Below, one piece after another: positions 16,223 through 25,346 of a stretch of DNA of 64,000 bases. The notes beneath the pieces were generated by a model. The model saw only the letters and a list, made by a program, of their open reading frames with translations. It was not told where the DNA came from and ran no database searches. The stretch comes from an uncultured Clostridium sp. (lineage in GTDB: Bacteria > Bacillota > Clostridia > TANB77 > CAG-465): NCBI GenBank assembly GCA_900553785.1, contig USES01000003.1, forward strand, positions 1 to 64,000, in the 5' to 3' direction. Within the stretch, counting starts at the first letter, position 1, and the number at the start of each line of letters is the position of its first letter. A program made the translations under genes and the position numbers.

Positions 16223-18085
16223 ATGAAGAAAACAGGACTAATAAGAAGCATATTAAGTTATTTAATATTTATTGGAATAATAGCTTTGATACTATCTTAT
16301 TTACAAACGAGTGTTACAAAAGAAATATCTTACACAACATTAATGAGTAAAATTAGTGCAGGAGAAGTAAAAAGCATTGCTTTGTCTTATGATAAAACGA
16401 GTGCTAAGGTATTATATAAAGATGATCAAGTTGTAAGAGTGGTAGATATACCATCTGCATCAGCTTTTATGGAGGCGGTAACAGATAAAATATCTTCTGG
16501 TGAATTTGATTTAACAGTTGAGGAAGAATCTGGTTGGGCAATATTTTTTGCAGCACTTCCTACAATATGTACAATTGTACTAATGTTAATAATTTTATTT
16601 GTATTAACTCAACAGTTGGGTGCAAGTAACGGAAAAATCAATAATTTTGGGAAAAATAGAGCAAAACTTTCAGACCCAAATTCTAAAAAGGTTACGTTTG
16701 ATAACGTAGCGGGTCTTAAAGAAGAAAAAGAAGAGTTAGTCGAGGTAGTAGATTTCCTAAAAGAACCTAAAAAATATAGAGATATGGGAGCAAGAATACC
16801 TAAGGGAATACTTTTAGTTGGTGGACCTGGATGTGGTAAAACCCTTCTTGCAAAAGCTGTTGCAGGAGAAGCTAAAGTACCATTTTTCTCAATAAGTGGT
16901 TCAGACTTTGTTGAGATGTTTGTTGGTGTTGGTGCGTCTCGTGTAAGAGATTTGTTTGATGAAGCTAAAAAAGTTAATCCATGTATCGTGTTCATAGATG
17001 AAATTGATGCCGTTGGACGTCAAAGAGGAACTGGTTTAGGTGGAGGACATGACGAAAGAGAACAGACTTTAAACCAATTACTTGTTGAAATGGATGGATT
17101 TGGAACAAACGAAAATATAATAGTAATGGCTGCAACAAACAGACCAGATATTTTGGATCCAGCTTTGCTTAGACCTGGTCGTTTCGACAGACAAATAGTA
17201 GTAAGTGAGCCAGATGTAAAAGCAAGAGAAGAGATAATAAAACTTCATTCTAAAGGAAAACCATTTGCTTCAGATATAGACTTTAAAGTAATAGCTAAAA
17301 ATACAGTTGGTTTTTCAGGAGCAGATCTTGAAAATATGACAAATGAAGCAGCATTACTTGCAGCAAGAAAAAACAAGAAAACAATTGAAATGCCAGATGT
17401 AGAGGAAGCTTTAGTTAAAGTTATGATGGGACCGGAAAAACGTAGTAAAGTTATTTCAGATAAAGATAAGAGACTTACTGCTTACCATGAAGCAGGACAC
17501 GCAATTGTATCTAGATTTTTACAAAATCACGATACAGTACATCAAATCTCTATAATACCTCGTGGTATGGCTGGTGGATATACAATGTATAAACCAAATG
17601 AAGATAAATCATACGCTTCAAAATTGGAAATGAAAGAACACATTGTATCACTACTAGGTGGTCGTGTAGCAGAACAACTTGTATTAGACGATATAAGTAC
17701 AGGTGCTTCTAACGATATAGAGCGTGCAACAAAGATTGCAAGAAATATGGTTACACGTTATGGTATGTCAGAAAAACTAGGACCTGTAACGTATGGCGCA
17801 AATCAAGAAGAAGTATTCCTTGGCCGTGACTTTAATTCGCAGAAAAATTATAGTGAAGAAACAGCTGCTTTAATTGATGAAGAAGTTAAGTTAATAATCA
17901 CAGAGGCATATTATAAAGCTGAAAAAATATTAAAAGAAAATATAGATAAACTACATGAAACAGCTAAAGTCTTGATAGAAAAAGAAAAAATCAATAGTGA
18001 GGAATTTGATGCTATATTTGAAGGCAAGACAATTGAAAGCGTAAATGAGGAAAACAAATCAAACAAAGAAGATGAAAATAAATAA
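16223..18085 (+). CDS. ftsH: ATP-dependent zinc metalloprotease FtsH
   Basis: A membrane-bound AAA+ protease that degrades misfolded membrane and regulatory proteins. Two membrane helices (about 9-28 and 108-130) flank a small extracytoplasmic domain; then come the AAA module with Walker A 'GGPGCGKT' (about 200) and '[12 protein letters not shown]', and the zinc protease domain with 'HEAGH' (about 423). ATG 16223 is preferred over the in-frame TTG at 16205, since GGAGGAG (16207-16213) lies between them at correct spacing. Length and motifs are normal. The last gene before a terminator. Confidence 0.96.
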   Translation: MKKTGLIRSILSYLIFIGIIALILSYLQTSVTKEISYTTLMSKISAGEVKSIALSYDKTSAKVLYKDDQVVRVVDIPSASAFMEAVTDKISSGEFDLTVEEESGWAIFFAALPTICTIVLMLIILFVLTQQLGASNGKINNFGKNRAKLSDPNSKKVTFDNVAGLKEEKEELVEVVDFLKEPKKYRDMGARIPKGILLVGGPGCGKTLLAKAVAGEAKVPFFSISGSDFVEMFVGVGASRVRDLFDEAKKVNPCIVFIDEIDAVGRQRGTGLGGGHDEREQTLNQLLVEMDGFGTNENIIVMAATNRPDILDPALLRPGRFDRQIVVSEPDVKAREEIIKLHSKGKPFASDIDFKVIAKNTVGFSGADLENMTNEAALLAARKNKKTIEMPDVEEALVKVMMGPEKRSKVISDKDKRLTAYHEAGHAIVSRFLQNHDTVHQISIIPRGMAGGYTMYKPNEDKSYASKLEMKEHIVSLLGGRVAEQLVLDDISTGASNDIERATKIARNMVTRYGMSEKLGPVTYGANQEEVFLGRDFNSQKNYSEETAALIDEEVKLIITEAYYKAEKILKENIDKLHETAKVLIEKEKINSEEFDAIFEGKTIESVNEENKSNKEDENK

Positions 18086-18093
18086 AAAGCATA

Positions 18094-18126
18094 AAATATT
18101 CCTGTGCAATAAGCACAGGAATATTT
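18094..18126 (+). terminator. Terminator downstream of ftsH
   Basis: A 14-bp perfect stem (18094-18107 with 18113-18126) with a 5-nt loop. The following T tract is imperfect (ATTGGCTTTT), so efficiency is uncertain. Confidence 0.7.
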
Positions 18127-18160
18127 ATTGGCTTTTGACAGTGAATAGATTACATAACAA

Positions 18161-18189
18161 TTGACATCGGTAGCATTGTGTAATATAAT
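18161..18189 (+). promoter_or_regulatory. Consensus promoter of first paralogous membrane gene
   Basis: TTGACA (18161-18166), exactly 17 nt, TATAAT (18184-18189), giving a 5' leader of about 40 nt. Confidence 0.85.
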
Positions 18190-18238
18190 ACTTATGTTAA
18201 AAATTTAATTCCACCAATATTTTGAGAGGAGAACTAAA

Positions 18239-19147
18239 ATGGGAAATTTATATTTACCGATGAAAGCAAACGAAAAACGGGAAATTATTGCAGCATACAA
18301 TGATGGCATAGTAACAAAGAAGAGTAAAATTAGTTCTCATAAAGAAGTAATTGGGAGGTATAATGATAAAGAAATAGTAGACGCCTACTCTTCTTCCAAT
18401 AAGCTTGTTGGAAGAATATACTTAAATAAAGGGTACATAGGAAATGCAGAAGTGCCGTTTGTTTTTGGTGATAGCTGTGGCAAGTTATATGTGAATGGTT
18501 ATCATGTTGCAGATTTTGATGGTGACATGAAAGGCGCTATAGCTGCATATATATCCAATTATTGTTATGATGGCAAGAATGTTCAAAAGGAGCCAGTAAG
18601 ACAAGTCAAAGAGCCAAAACCACCCTTAAAAGAGAAGCCGATGCCAGTACATAAGGAGGAGCCAAAGTATCAAAAGAAAAGAATAGAAGAGATTCCTAGT
18701 ATTTCAGAATCAGATACTTCAGCTGCTGGCGTTGGCATGATTTTTGTAGGAATAGTATTTGCAGTTTTGTTCGTAGTTGCTTCTATTGGTGCCTCGATTA
18801 TGTATTGGAAAGAAACAATTTTGTTTCTCATTACTTTTGGCCAAGCAAATCCGGACTATTTAGTGGACTTCCCTGATTTTTTTGTAGGAATATTCCCTAT
18901 TATCGCAGCAATTATTGCTTATCAACTTTTAAAAGCTATAAAAACAGATGATAAAAGCAAAACAAATAAGTATTGCTTAGGAATATTTTTGACATATTTA
19001 GCAGCTATTATAATTGAGGCAATTATGAATAAAGGAGACATTGGTGATATAATCAGGGCTACAGTCGGCATCATAGTTATTTCCATTGTTCCGTTTGGAG
19101 TAATGTTTATTGTTTACTTGATAAATAGTAAACGTACCAGTAAGTAA
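18239..19147 (+). CDS. Hypothetical membrane protein, tandem paralogue 1
   Basis: Unrecognised 302-residue protein. An N-terminal soluble, beta-rich domain (about 1-115: 'GNLYLPM', 'SHKEVIGRY', 'DSCGKLYV', 'FDGDMKGAIAAY') leads via a proline/lysine linker (about 120-150) into four predicted membrane helices (about 160-185, 215-237, 248-268, 275-298). The same layout and motifs occur in the next gene, so the two are duplicates. It has its own consensus promoter, GAGGAG ribosome site and terminator. The location of the N-terminal domain (likely cytoplasmic, no signal peptide) and function are unknown. Confidence 0.75.
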   Translation: MGNLYLPMKANEKREIIAAYNDGIVTKKSKISSHKEVIGRYNDKEIVDAYSSSNKLVGRIYLNKGYIGNAEVPFVFGDSCGKLYVNGYHVADFDGDMKGAIAAYISNYCYDGKNVQKEPVRQVKEPKPPLKEKPMPVHKEEPKYQKKRIEEIPSISESDTSAAGVGMIFVGIVFAVLFVVASIGASIMYWKETILFLITFGQANPDYLVDFPDFFVGIFPIIAAIIAYQLLKAIKTDDKSKTNKYCLGIFLTYLAAIIIEAIMNKGDIGDIIRATVGIIVISIVPFGVMFIVYLINSKRTSK

Positions 19148-19154
19148 TTTAAAT

Positions 19155-19188
19155 ACACCCTGTACAATGTGTACAGGGTGTGTTTTTT
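19155..19188 (+). terminator. Strong terminator between the paralogues
   Basis: A perfect 12-bp stem ACACCCTGTACA / TGTACAGGGTGT (19155-19166 with 19170-19181), 3-nt loop, six-T run. Confidence 0.92.
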
Positions 19189-19238
19189 ATATATAAGTTC
19201 ATAATATAGTGAAAATAATGATATTGAACTTGTTTTGG

Positions 19239-19267
19239 TTGACAATAATCTTGAGTTGTAGTATAAT
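19239..19267 (+). promoter_or_regulatory. Consensus promoter of second paralogous membrane gene
   Basis: TTGACA (19239-19244), 17 nt, TATAAT (19262-19267). The match is as perfect as that of the first paralogue. Confidence 0.85.
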
Positions 19268-19319
19268 CTTAGTATGTGAAGTTTAAATCCAAAGATAATT
19301 CTTGCAAGGAGGACTAATT

Positions 19320-20198
19320 ATGGGCGAACTGTATTTAACAGCAACATTTGGACACGGAGAAAGAATCGCTACTTACGCTAACGGTGAGATCATGAATGGA
19401 AGTGCGTATTGGTCACACCAGAAAGTTATCGGAAAATACAGCGGTAACATTGTCACAGAAGCTTATGTAAATTCATCAACAACAATCGGACATGTATCTG
19501 GAAAGTTTGGATATTTGGGAGCACCATATCTTACTTCCACAGCGACACCTTTTATTTACGCTGATACCTGCAACAGAATATACCTTTATTCAACGAGAAA
19601 TTGCGTGGCTGAATTTGAAGGTGATATGACAGGTGCACTCTTAGCGTATATGGCATATTATTGCTATAATCGAGAACATTCAAAAGAAGAGTACTCAATT
19701 AATTTTCGGCATAACAGATCATCAGATAATCATGTAAATATTACGGATGATGATGATGGCAATGGCATTTACGGAGCTCTCTTTGCTATTGTTTTGGTTA
19801 TAGTCATAGTTGCCGCAATAAAAACCGCTGTGATGATATGGGGAGAAACAGTACCCGAGCTTATTCAGTATTCTACTGGTTCTCAAGATGTACTTTCCTC
19901 CGGAATCACGTTCTTTGATTACTTTGGACCGCCCGTTGTGATTATAATTGCATCTGTCATTGCATTTATCATAAACGCATATAAAGGCATTTATGAGAGA
20001 AGCATACGAGAATGTGCAACAACGTACATTACAACTTATGCTATTGTAACTGCCATTTATACAATTGTGTGTGTTGCTGATGAAGGAATCTCGTGGCTTA
20101 TAAAGACTCCTGTTGCAATGATTATCGGGTGCGCATTGCCTTGTGTTATAATGATTGCAATTACAGCGCTGATTAAATCCATGAATAAGAAAAGTTAA
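19320..20198 (+). CDS. Hypothetical membrane protein, tandem paralogue 2
   Basis: A 292-residue duplicate of the preceding gene: 'GELYLTA', 'SHQKVIGKY', 'ADTCNRIYL', 'FEGDMTGALLAYMAYYCY' align with its neighbour over the N-terminal 115 residues, followed by a 'DDDDGNG' linker and four hydrophobic helices. ATG 19320 follows AAGGAGG; the in-frame TTG 19302 lies before the ribosome site and is rejected. Codons here look richer in G and C (GCG, CGC, ATC, ACC) than in neighbouring genes, hinting at a different history or expression level; this is a visual impression. Function unknown. Confidence 0.75.
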   Translation: MGELYLTATFGHGERIATYANGEIMNGSAYWSHQKVIGKYSGNIVTEAYVNSSTTIGHVSGKFGYLGAPYLTSTATPFIYADTCNRIYLYSTRNCVAEFEGDMTGALLAYMAYYCYNREHSKEEYSINFRHNRSSDNHVNITDDDDGNGIYGALFAIVLVIVIVAAIKTAVMIWGETVPELIQYSTGSQDVLSSGITFFDYFGPPVVIIIASVIAFIINAYKGIYERSIRECATTYITTYAIVTAIYTIVCVADEGISWLIKTPVAMIIGCALPCVIMIAITALIKSMNKKS

Positions 20199-20249
20199 CA
20201 CGTGATAAAAAACCTTGTGTATTATTTACGCAAGGTTTTTTATCGTGTT
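20197..20249 (+). terminator. Long terminator hairpin after paralogue 2
   Basis: Arms 20197-20218 and 20229-20249 pair over about 20 bp with one two-base bulge. A/T runs on both sides of the G/C part mean it could act on either strand. It begins inside the stop codon of the gene. Confidence 0.85.
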
Positions 20250-20327
20250 AATAACTTTTTGTATACATTGCAATTTTAAGTAATATATAATATAATTTAG
20301 TCGAAAATATTTAATTTAGGGGGAAAA

Positions 20328-21569
20328 ATGGAACAGCCATTAGCATATAGAATGAAACCAAAGACATTGGATGATTTTTTTGGACAAGAACAAATAGTTG
20401 GAGAAAATAAACTTTTATACAGGCTTATTAAAGCAGATAGACTTTCATCTGCAATATTTTGGGGGCCTCCAGGTTGTGGAAAAACGTCACTTGCACGAGT
20501 TATTGCTTCTACTACAAAACATAAATTTGTGGAACTTAATGCTACTAATTCGGGTGTTGCAGATATTAAAAAAATAGCTGAAGAAGCTGGCAATTTATTT
20601 TTAAATCCCACTGGTAAAACTATTTGCTTTATTGATGAAATACATAGATTTAACAAGTTACAACAAGATGCCCTACTTCCACTGGTTGAAAAAGGAATTA
20701 TAATTTTAATAGGGGCTACCACAGAAAATCCATATTTTGAAGTAAATGCAGCTTTGGTGTCTAGGTCTACAGTGTTTAAATTTGAGCCTTTGGGGTTAGA
20801 AGATATAAAAAAAATAATAAATCATGCAATTCATGATACAAAAAATGGACTGGGATTATATAAAATTAATATATCTGACGAGGTTATTGAATATGCTGCG
20901 AGTCTTAGTGCAGGAGATGTAAGAACTGCATTAAATGGAGTAGAACTTGCTGTAATTACTACGAAGATGGATGATACAGGGTGCGTTAATATAACAAAAG
21001 AAATAATAGCAGATTCGATGCAACAAAAGAAAATGCACTATGATAAAAATTCAAATGAACATTATGATACTATTTCCGCATTTATAAAATCAATGCGTGG
21101 TAGTGACGTAGATGCTACGCTTATATATCTTGCGAAAATGATTGCCGCTGGAGAAGATCCAAAGTTTATTGCTAGAAGAATTGTAATATGCGCAGCAGAA
21201 GATGTTGGACTTGCTAATCCTAATGCGCTAGTTGTAGCTAATGCTGCAATGCAAGCTGTAGCTAATATTGGGATGCCTGAGGGAAGGATAATTTTATCTG
21301 AGGCTGCTGTGTATGTGGCTAAGTCTAAAAAATCTAATAGTGTTTATTTAGGAATAGACAACGCTTTAAACGAAGTAGAAAATGGAGATATTGGTGAGAT
21401 ACCAATGCATATTAGAAATGCTCCTATAGAGGATATGAAAAAACATGGTTACAGTAATGGATATAAATATCCGCATGATTTTGATGGAGGCTTTGTAGAA
21501 CAACAATACCTACCTGACAAAATAAAAACTAAGAAGTATTATACTCCAAAATCTTGGGAGGTAATTTAA
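20328..21569 (+). CDS. rarA: Replication-associated recombination protein RarA (MgsA)
   Basis: A AAA+ ATPase of the clamp-loader type that acts at stalled forks. The protein starts 'MEQPLAYRMKPKTLDDFFGQ', with Walker A 'GPPGCGKTS' (near 45-53), 'FIDEIHRFNKLQQD' as Walker B, and the C-terminal tetramerisation region with 'DGGFVEQQYLPD'. At 413 residues it is of normal length. The ATG follows AGGGGG. The next gene starts on the last base of its stop codon, so the two are translationally coupled. Confidence 0.94.
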   Translation: MEQPLAYRMKPKTLDDFFGQEQIVGENKLLYRLIKADRLSSAIFWGPPGCGKTSLARVIASTTKHKFVELNATNSGVADIKKIAEEAGNLFLNPTGKTICFIDEIHRFNKLQQDALLPLVEKGIIILIGATTENPYFEVNAALVSRSTVFKFEPLGLEDIKKIINHAIHDTKNGLGLYKINISDEVIEYAASLSAGDVRTALNGVELAVITTKMDDTGCVNITKEIIADSMQQKKMHYDKNSNEHYDTISAFIKSMRGSDVDATLIYLAKMIAAGEDPKFIARRIVICAAEDVGLANPNALVVANAAMQAVANIGMPEGRIILSEAAVYVAKSKKSNSVYLGIDNALNEVENGDIGEIPMHIRNAPIEDMKKHGYSNGYKYPHDFDGGFVEQQYLPDKIKTKKYYTPKSWEVI

Positions 21570-22822
21570 TGAAGAAAGATAAGTTAAAAAAGGTAACCAA
21601 GTCCAATAAAGTTGTGAATTTAAGTCAAAGTGATATAAAAAAACTTCAAAGAGAACAATTTGAAGCTAGGAGAAAAAGTACAAAAACTGAATTAAAATCC
21701 AAGATTACAAACTTTAAATTTACTAAAAAGCATTTGATAGGAATAATCTTTATAATGATATGTATAGGTGTATATTATATACTGGCGAATTATCACAGAT
21801 TGGGATTAGTATTAAATAAGGATATTACTAATGATAATGCTAGCGTTATTGATACTATGTACACAGACAATATAGTTACAGAATATCAGGATAAAGTTTT
21901 AGTTTTTCAAAAAGGAACACTAACAGCATACAATTATTCTGGCAGTGTTGTATGGTCTAAAAAACTAGAAGAAATTTATACACCAAATATATATACTTCA
22001 GGAAAGTATATACAGATAACAAATAGTGATACTGGATATATATATGTTCTTGATGGGCAATATGAGGTTTCTAGAATTAAAATAGATGGACAAATTCTTT
22101 CATCAAAAATCAATAGCGATGGAACTAGTGTGATTGAGTATTCTACGAGTGGATTAAAGACAGTACTAGGAATATATAATAAAAAGGGCAAAGAGCTATA
22201 CGCATTAAAATTAGAGAGTAATACTCTTTCAGATTATTCTTTATCAGATAATTCAAAATTTCTTGCATATTCGTATGCAGACATTTCTGGAATTAGTCTA
22301 GTGACTAAAGTGGATATAATTGAACTATCTAGGGTAAGAGAAGCGGATTATAAGTTTAATACAATTACTACTAAAAATAATGAATTAGTATATAAAATGT
22401 ATTGGAGTGGTAAGTACTTAAATATACTTCTAAATGATAGTATTGTTAAATATAATTATTCTAGTGGTTCGGTGGAAGATTATTCAATAACTGATATAAA
22501 TCCAATAGATATGGATATTTGTGATAATAAGTTGGCATATATATCACAAAATAGCAGTGATTCAAGTTATTCGTTAAATGTTGTTCAATATGATTTGAAA
22601 TTAAATAGTAGTATAGCTATCACAGAGCCACCGAAATACTATATATATACTAATGGTTTGATATATATATGTTACCAAAAAAGAATGGATATATATAATA
22701 GCTTTGGAACTAAGATAAAAAGTTATACATCTGATACGGTTATGACCAAACCTATAATATATAATGATGGAAAGTGTGTAGCGTTGTATATATCAAATAG
22801 AATAATAACATTTAAAATATAG
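21569..22822 (+). CDS. DUF5711-like single-pass beta-propeller-type protein
   Basis: It has a basic N-terminus (about 1-50), one membrane helix (about 56-76) and a large extracytoplasmic part with repeated beta segments of the 'GTLTAYNYSGSVVW' kind, typical of propeller blades. I associate this arrangement, directly upstream of a CvpA-like gene, with DUF5711 proteins of Clostridia. ATG 21569 overlaps the rarA stop by one base and GGGAGG lies upstream. Molecular function is unknown; a sensing or envelope scaffold role would fit. Confidence 0.6.
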   Translation: MKKDKLKKVTKSNKVVNLSQSDIKKLQREQFEARRKSTKTELKSKITNFKFTKKHLIGIIFIMICIGVYYILANYHRLGLVLNKDITNDNASVIDTMYTDNIVTEYQDKVLVFQKGTLTAYNYSGSVVWSKKLEEIYTPNIYTSGKYIQITNSDTGYIYVLDGQYEVSRIKIDGQILSSKINSDGTSVIEYSTSGLKTVLGIYNKKGKELYALKLESNTLSDYSLSDNSKFLAYSYADISGISLVTKVDIIELSRVREADYKFNTITTKNNELVYKMYWSGKYLNILLNDSIVKYNYSSGSVEDYSITDINPIDMDICDNKLAYISQNSSDSSYSLNVVQYDLKLNSSIAITEPPKYYIYTNGLIYICYQKRMDIYNSFGTKIKSYTSDTVMTKPIIYNDGKCVALYISNRIITFKI

Positions 22823-22833
22823 GAGGAATAGTT

Positions 22834-23508
22834 ATGGTTTTAGACATTATAATTGTAGGTTTGGCTATAATATCTGGATTTTTAGGTGTAAAAAAAGGAA
22901 TGGTAGCAATAATAACTAAAATAATTGGATTTGTTTTGGCTACAGTATTTGCTTTTATGTTTTATAGGCAATTAGCAAACTATATCAACTCTAACTATGA
23001 ATTTCCTGCTAAAATAAACAACAGTATTAAAAAAACTATAACGTCAGAAAGCGACAGTTCAAAGGAAGACGAATATATAAGTTTATCTAAAATTATTAAC
23101 AAATTCCATTTAAGCGATAAAATTGATTTAAATGAAGAACAGAAAAATATAACTGAGGAAATGGATTTAAGTGATATTGTTTCAAATAAGATAACATCAT
23201 ATGTTATTAACATTATAGCGTTTTTGATTATATTTTTAGGAGTTATAATAGTGACGTCTATTCTAAGTTTAATTCTTGCGGCTGTGTTTTCACTTCCTTT
23301 GTTGAGCACTATCAATCGATTAGGAGGCTTCTTTGTAGAAATAGTATTATTTGTAATTAAGCTTTGTATAGTGTTAGAAATAATATCTGTTTTATCGCCA
23401 CTAGGCTTTATGTCTTGGGTGATTACGCAGATAGACAATTCAGTATTTGTTAAGTTTTTGTATTACAATAATTATTTGGCTAGTTTGGTTTATAGAATTA
23501 AATTATAA
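22834..23508 (+). CDS. CvpA-family membrane protein
   Basis: A 224-residue protein with a start 'VLDIIIVGLAIISGFLGVKKGMV', typical of the CvpA/colicin V production family, then three more hydrophobic helices near 25-40, 125-150 and 165-185. The loop between the second and third (about 45-120) is unusually long and highly charged. AGGAGG lies upstream and the gene follows the DUF5711-like gene by 11 bp. CvpA-like proteins in Gram-positives are poorly understood; an envelope role is assumed from the neighbours. Confidence 0.75.
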   Translation: MVLDIIIVGLAIISGFLGVKKGMVAIITKIIGFVLATVFAFMFYRQLANYINSNYEFPAKINNSIKKTITSESDSSKEDEYISLSKIINKFHLSDKIDLNEEQKNITEEMDLSDIVSNKITSYVINIIAFLIIFLGVIIVTSILSLILAAVFSLPLLSTINRLGGFFVEIVLFVIKLCIVLEIISVLSPLGFMSWVITQIDNSVFVKFLYYNNYLASLVYRIKL

Positions 23509-23536
23509 AGTGATTATAAAAAAGCATAAATTGCTA

Positions 23537-23565
23537 TTGAAATAAGCACGCTATTGTGTTAAAAT
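23537..23565 (+). promoter_or_regulatory. Promoter of the LCP gene
   Basis: TTGAAA (23537-23542), 17 nt, TAAAAT (23560-23565). The expected start near 23572 excludes the upstream ATG at 23573 and supports TTG 23588 as the initiation codon. Confidence 0.7.
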
Positions 23566-23587
23566 ATCGAAAATGGAGATGGGATTT

Positions 23588-24586
23588 TTGGATAGTAGAA
23601 AAGAAGAAAGAAAACTTGCAAAAAAAGTAAAAAGAAATGCTTTTACAAGATTAACTAAGCTATATGTAGCTGTTGCTATAATAGGAGTTATTGCTTGGGG
23701 CGTATTATATAAAGTGAATAGCTTAATAGGTGTAAATTCTACTGTTACTGTAGATGATAACGGAAATAAGACTTCACAAATAGAATTGGTTCAAGATGAA
23801 CCTAAAAAAGATGTGGTTACAATGTTGTTTTGTGGTACAGATGAAGGTGGTTTTAGAACAGATACTATCTTGTACATGAAATATGATACAATAAATAATC
23901 AACTATATATGATATCTATACCAAGAGATACTTATACAACTAACTGGAGAGCTTATCTAAAGATAAATACGATATATCAAGGCGGAAAGTATACACAAGC
24001 CCTTTTAGATGAAGTGCAAAACTTGCTTGCAGTAGATCCGATTGATTATTACATGGTAATAAATTTGGACATGATACCAGTTATGGTAGAAAAAATAGGT
24101 GGTCTAGAGGTAACTCAGGAAATGAGAGATATATGGTGGAATTACCAAGAAGTTAACTACTATTATTTTGAATTGCCTGAAAATGGACAAAGAATGGATG
24201 CAAAACAAGTTGAGAAACTTGTAAGATATAGAAGCTATGTTGATGGCGATATATCAAGAGGAAATATGCAAAAGGCTGTTATAAAACAATTATTAAAGCA
24301 ACTTATGAGTTCTGAGAACATATATAATTTACCAAGCTTAATTAGTACAGCAGTAGAATCTACTAATACTAATGTTACAGTAAGGGATGCAATGAAGTAT
24401 GTTGGAGAATTGAAAGAAATTAATCTTGATACTATAGTATGTAGTGCAATGCCAATAATAAATTTAGGATATTATCCTCAGGCAACAGCAGAAGAGCCAA
24501 CTAGGGGTCAAAGTTGTGTATTAGTTAATAAAACAGAAGCAAGAAGAGTTGTTGCAAATTGGGTTTATCAAAAACCAACAGAATAA
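23588..24586 (+). CDS. LytR-CpsA-Psr (LCP) family wall-polymer ligase
   Basis: LCP enzymes transfer undecaprenyl-linked polymers such as teichoic acid or capsule to peptidoglycan on the outer face of the membrane. A basic cytoplasmic start (about 1-20) and one membrane helix (about 25-45) precede the LCP domain (about 75-250), with 'LFCGTDEGGFRTDTILYM' and 'SIPRDTY' carrying expected Asp/Arg residues. The C-terminal part is short. TTG 23588 is chosen from the GGAGATGGG site and the promoter position. Its exact polymer cannot be read from sequence. Confidence 0.88.
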   Translation: MDSRKEERKLAKKVKRNAFTRLTKLYVAVAIIGVIAWGVLYKVNSLIGVNSTVTVDDNGNKTSQIELVQDEPKKDVVTMLFCGTDEGGFRTDTILYMKYDTINNQLYMISIPRDTYTTNWRAYLKINTIYQGGKYTQALLDEVQNLLAVDPIDYYMVINLDMIPVMVEKIGGLEVTQEMRDIWWNYQEVNYYYFELPENGQRMDAKQVEKLVRYRSYVDGDISRGNMQKAVIKQLLKQLMSSENIYNLPSLISTAVESTNTNVTVRDAMKYVGELKEINLDTIVCSAMPIINLGYYPQATAEEPTRGQSCVLVNKTEARRVVANWVYQKPTE

Positions 24587-24591
24587 AAATT

Positions 24592-24626
24592 AAAAAGGTT
24601 AAATGTTTATGCATTTAATCTTTTTT
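24592..24626 (+). terminator. Terminator of the LCP gene
   Basis: AAAGGTTAAATG pairs with CATTTAATCTTT (one wobble) around a short loop, followed by a T run. Confidence 0.75.
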
Positions 24627-24699
24627 AATTTGTCTAATAAATGATTGAAATGGAAAAATATATGATATATAATGCTATATAGTTGTAGGAGGAAATATA

Positions 24700-25332
24700 A
24701 TGGAATATATTCAAACTAACAAATTTGAAATAACAGAGGTGCCAGGAATGAACACATTGGCTTTTTTAGTGGAGGAAGATGATTCGGCTAGTATACCGTT
24801 TTATAGTTTGCAAAAGCTAGAGAGCACAAATATACAGACTGGTGGAAAGTTAAGCAAGGAGTTTAGCGTTATTGCCGATAGAAAAACGCAAGACATTGTG
24901 TTACTTACTCTTGCTAATAAAAAGGCAATATTAAGTGCGGGAACGTTAGGTGAAGACGGACTTAAGCCTAGTGAAGTTAGTCAAGCTATAAGTTATGGAA
25001 GTATATTTAATATGGATGGAGTTGAATATAAAGAGTTCTCTTATACTCCAAATATGAAGAGGAGATTTACTATTATAGATACTGCTACTTGTGAAGAGGT
25101 AACTCCTGTGTTATATGTTGATGAGTTAACAAAAGAAGTTAGAGGAAGGTGTAAAATATTGCCGCTTAGAACTTATATAGTACTTGAGATAGAAAGTTCA
25201 ATGGCTAGAATGCTGGGGATGTCACCTACAATTGGCGGAAAGAAATTGGAGTATACAGAGGGAGTAGAAATACCAGTAGAGGGATTAGATAAGACTATAG
25301 ATGCCAAAGAACAAGATGGTTTAATAGTTTAG
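24700..25332 (+). CDS. Hypothetical protein linked to the coupling ATPase (210 aa)
   Basis: Unrecognised soluble protein without signal peptide or membrane segment. It reads as a mixed alpha/beta globular protein; no catalytic motif stands out. It has an AGGAGG ribosome site and its stop codon overlaps the ribosome site of the VirD4-like gene 15 bp downstream, so the two form one unit. A role as accessory to, or substrate of, the coupling ATPase is inferred from position only. Confidence 0.7.
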   Translation: MEYIQTNKFEITEVPGMNTLAFLVEEDDSASIPFYSLQKLESTNIQTGGKLSKEFSVIADRKTQDIVLLTLANKKAILSAGTLGEDGLKPSEVSQAISYGSIFNMDGVEYKEFSYTPNMKRRFTIIDTATCEEVTPVLYVDELTKEVRGRCKILPLRTYIVLEIESSMARMLGMSPTIGGKKLEYTEGVEIPVEGLDKTIDAKEQDGLIV

Positions 25333-25346
25333 GAGGAATAGTGGTA

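Noticed and set aside
19722..20201. 159-codon minus-strand frame opposite the second paralogous membrane gene
   Set aside because: Codon pattern and the real promoter, ribosome site and terminator belong to the plus-strand gene.
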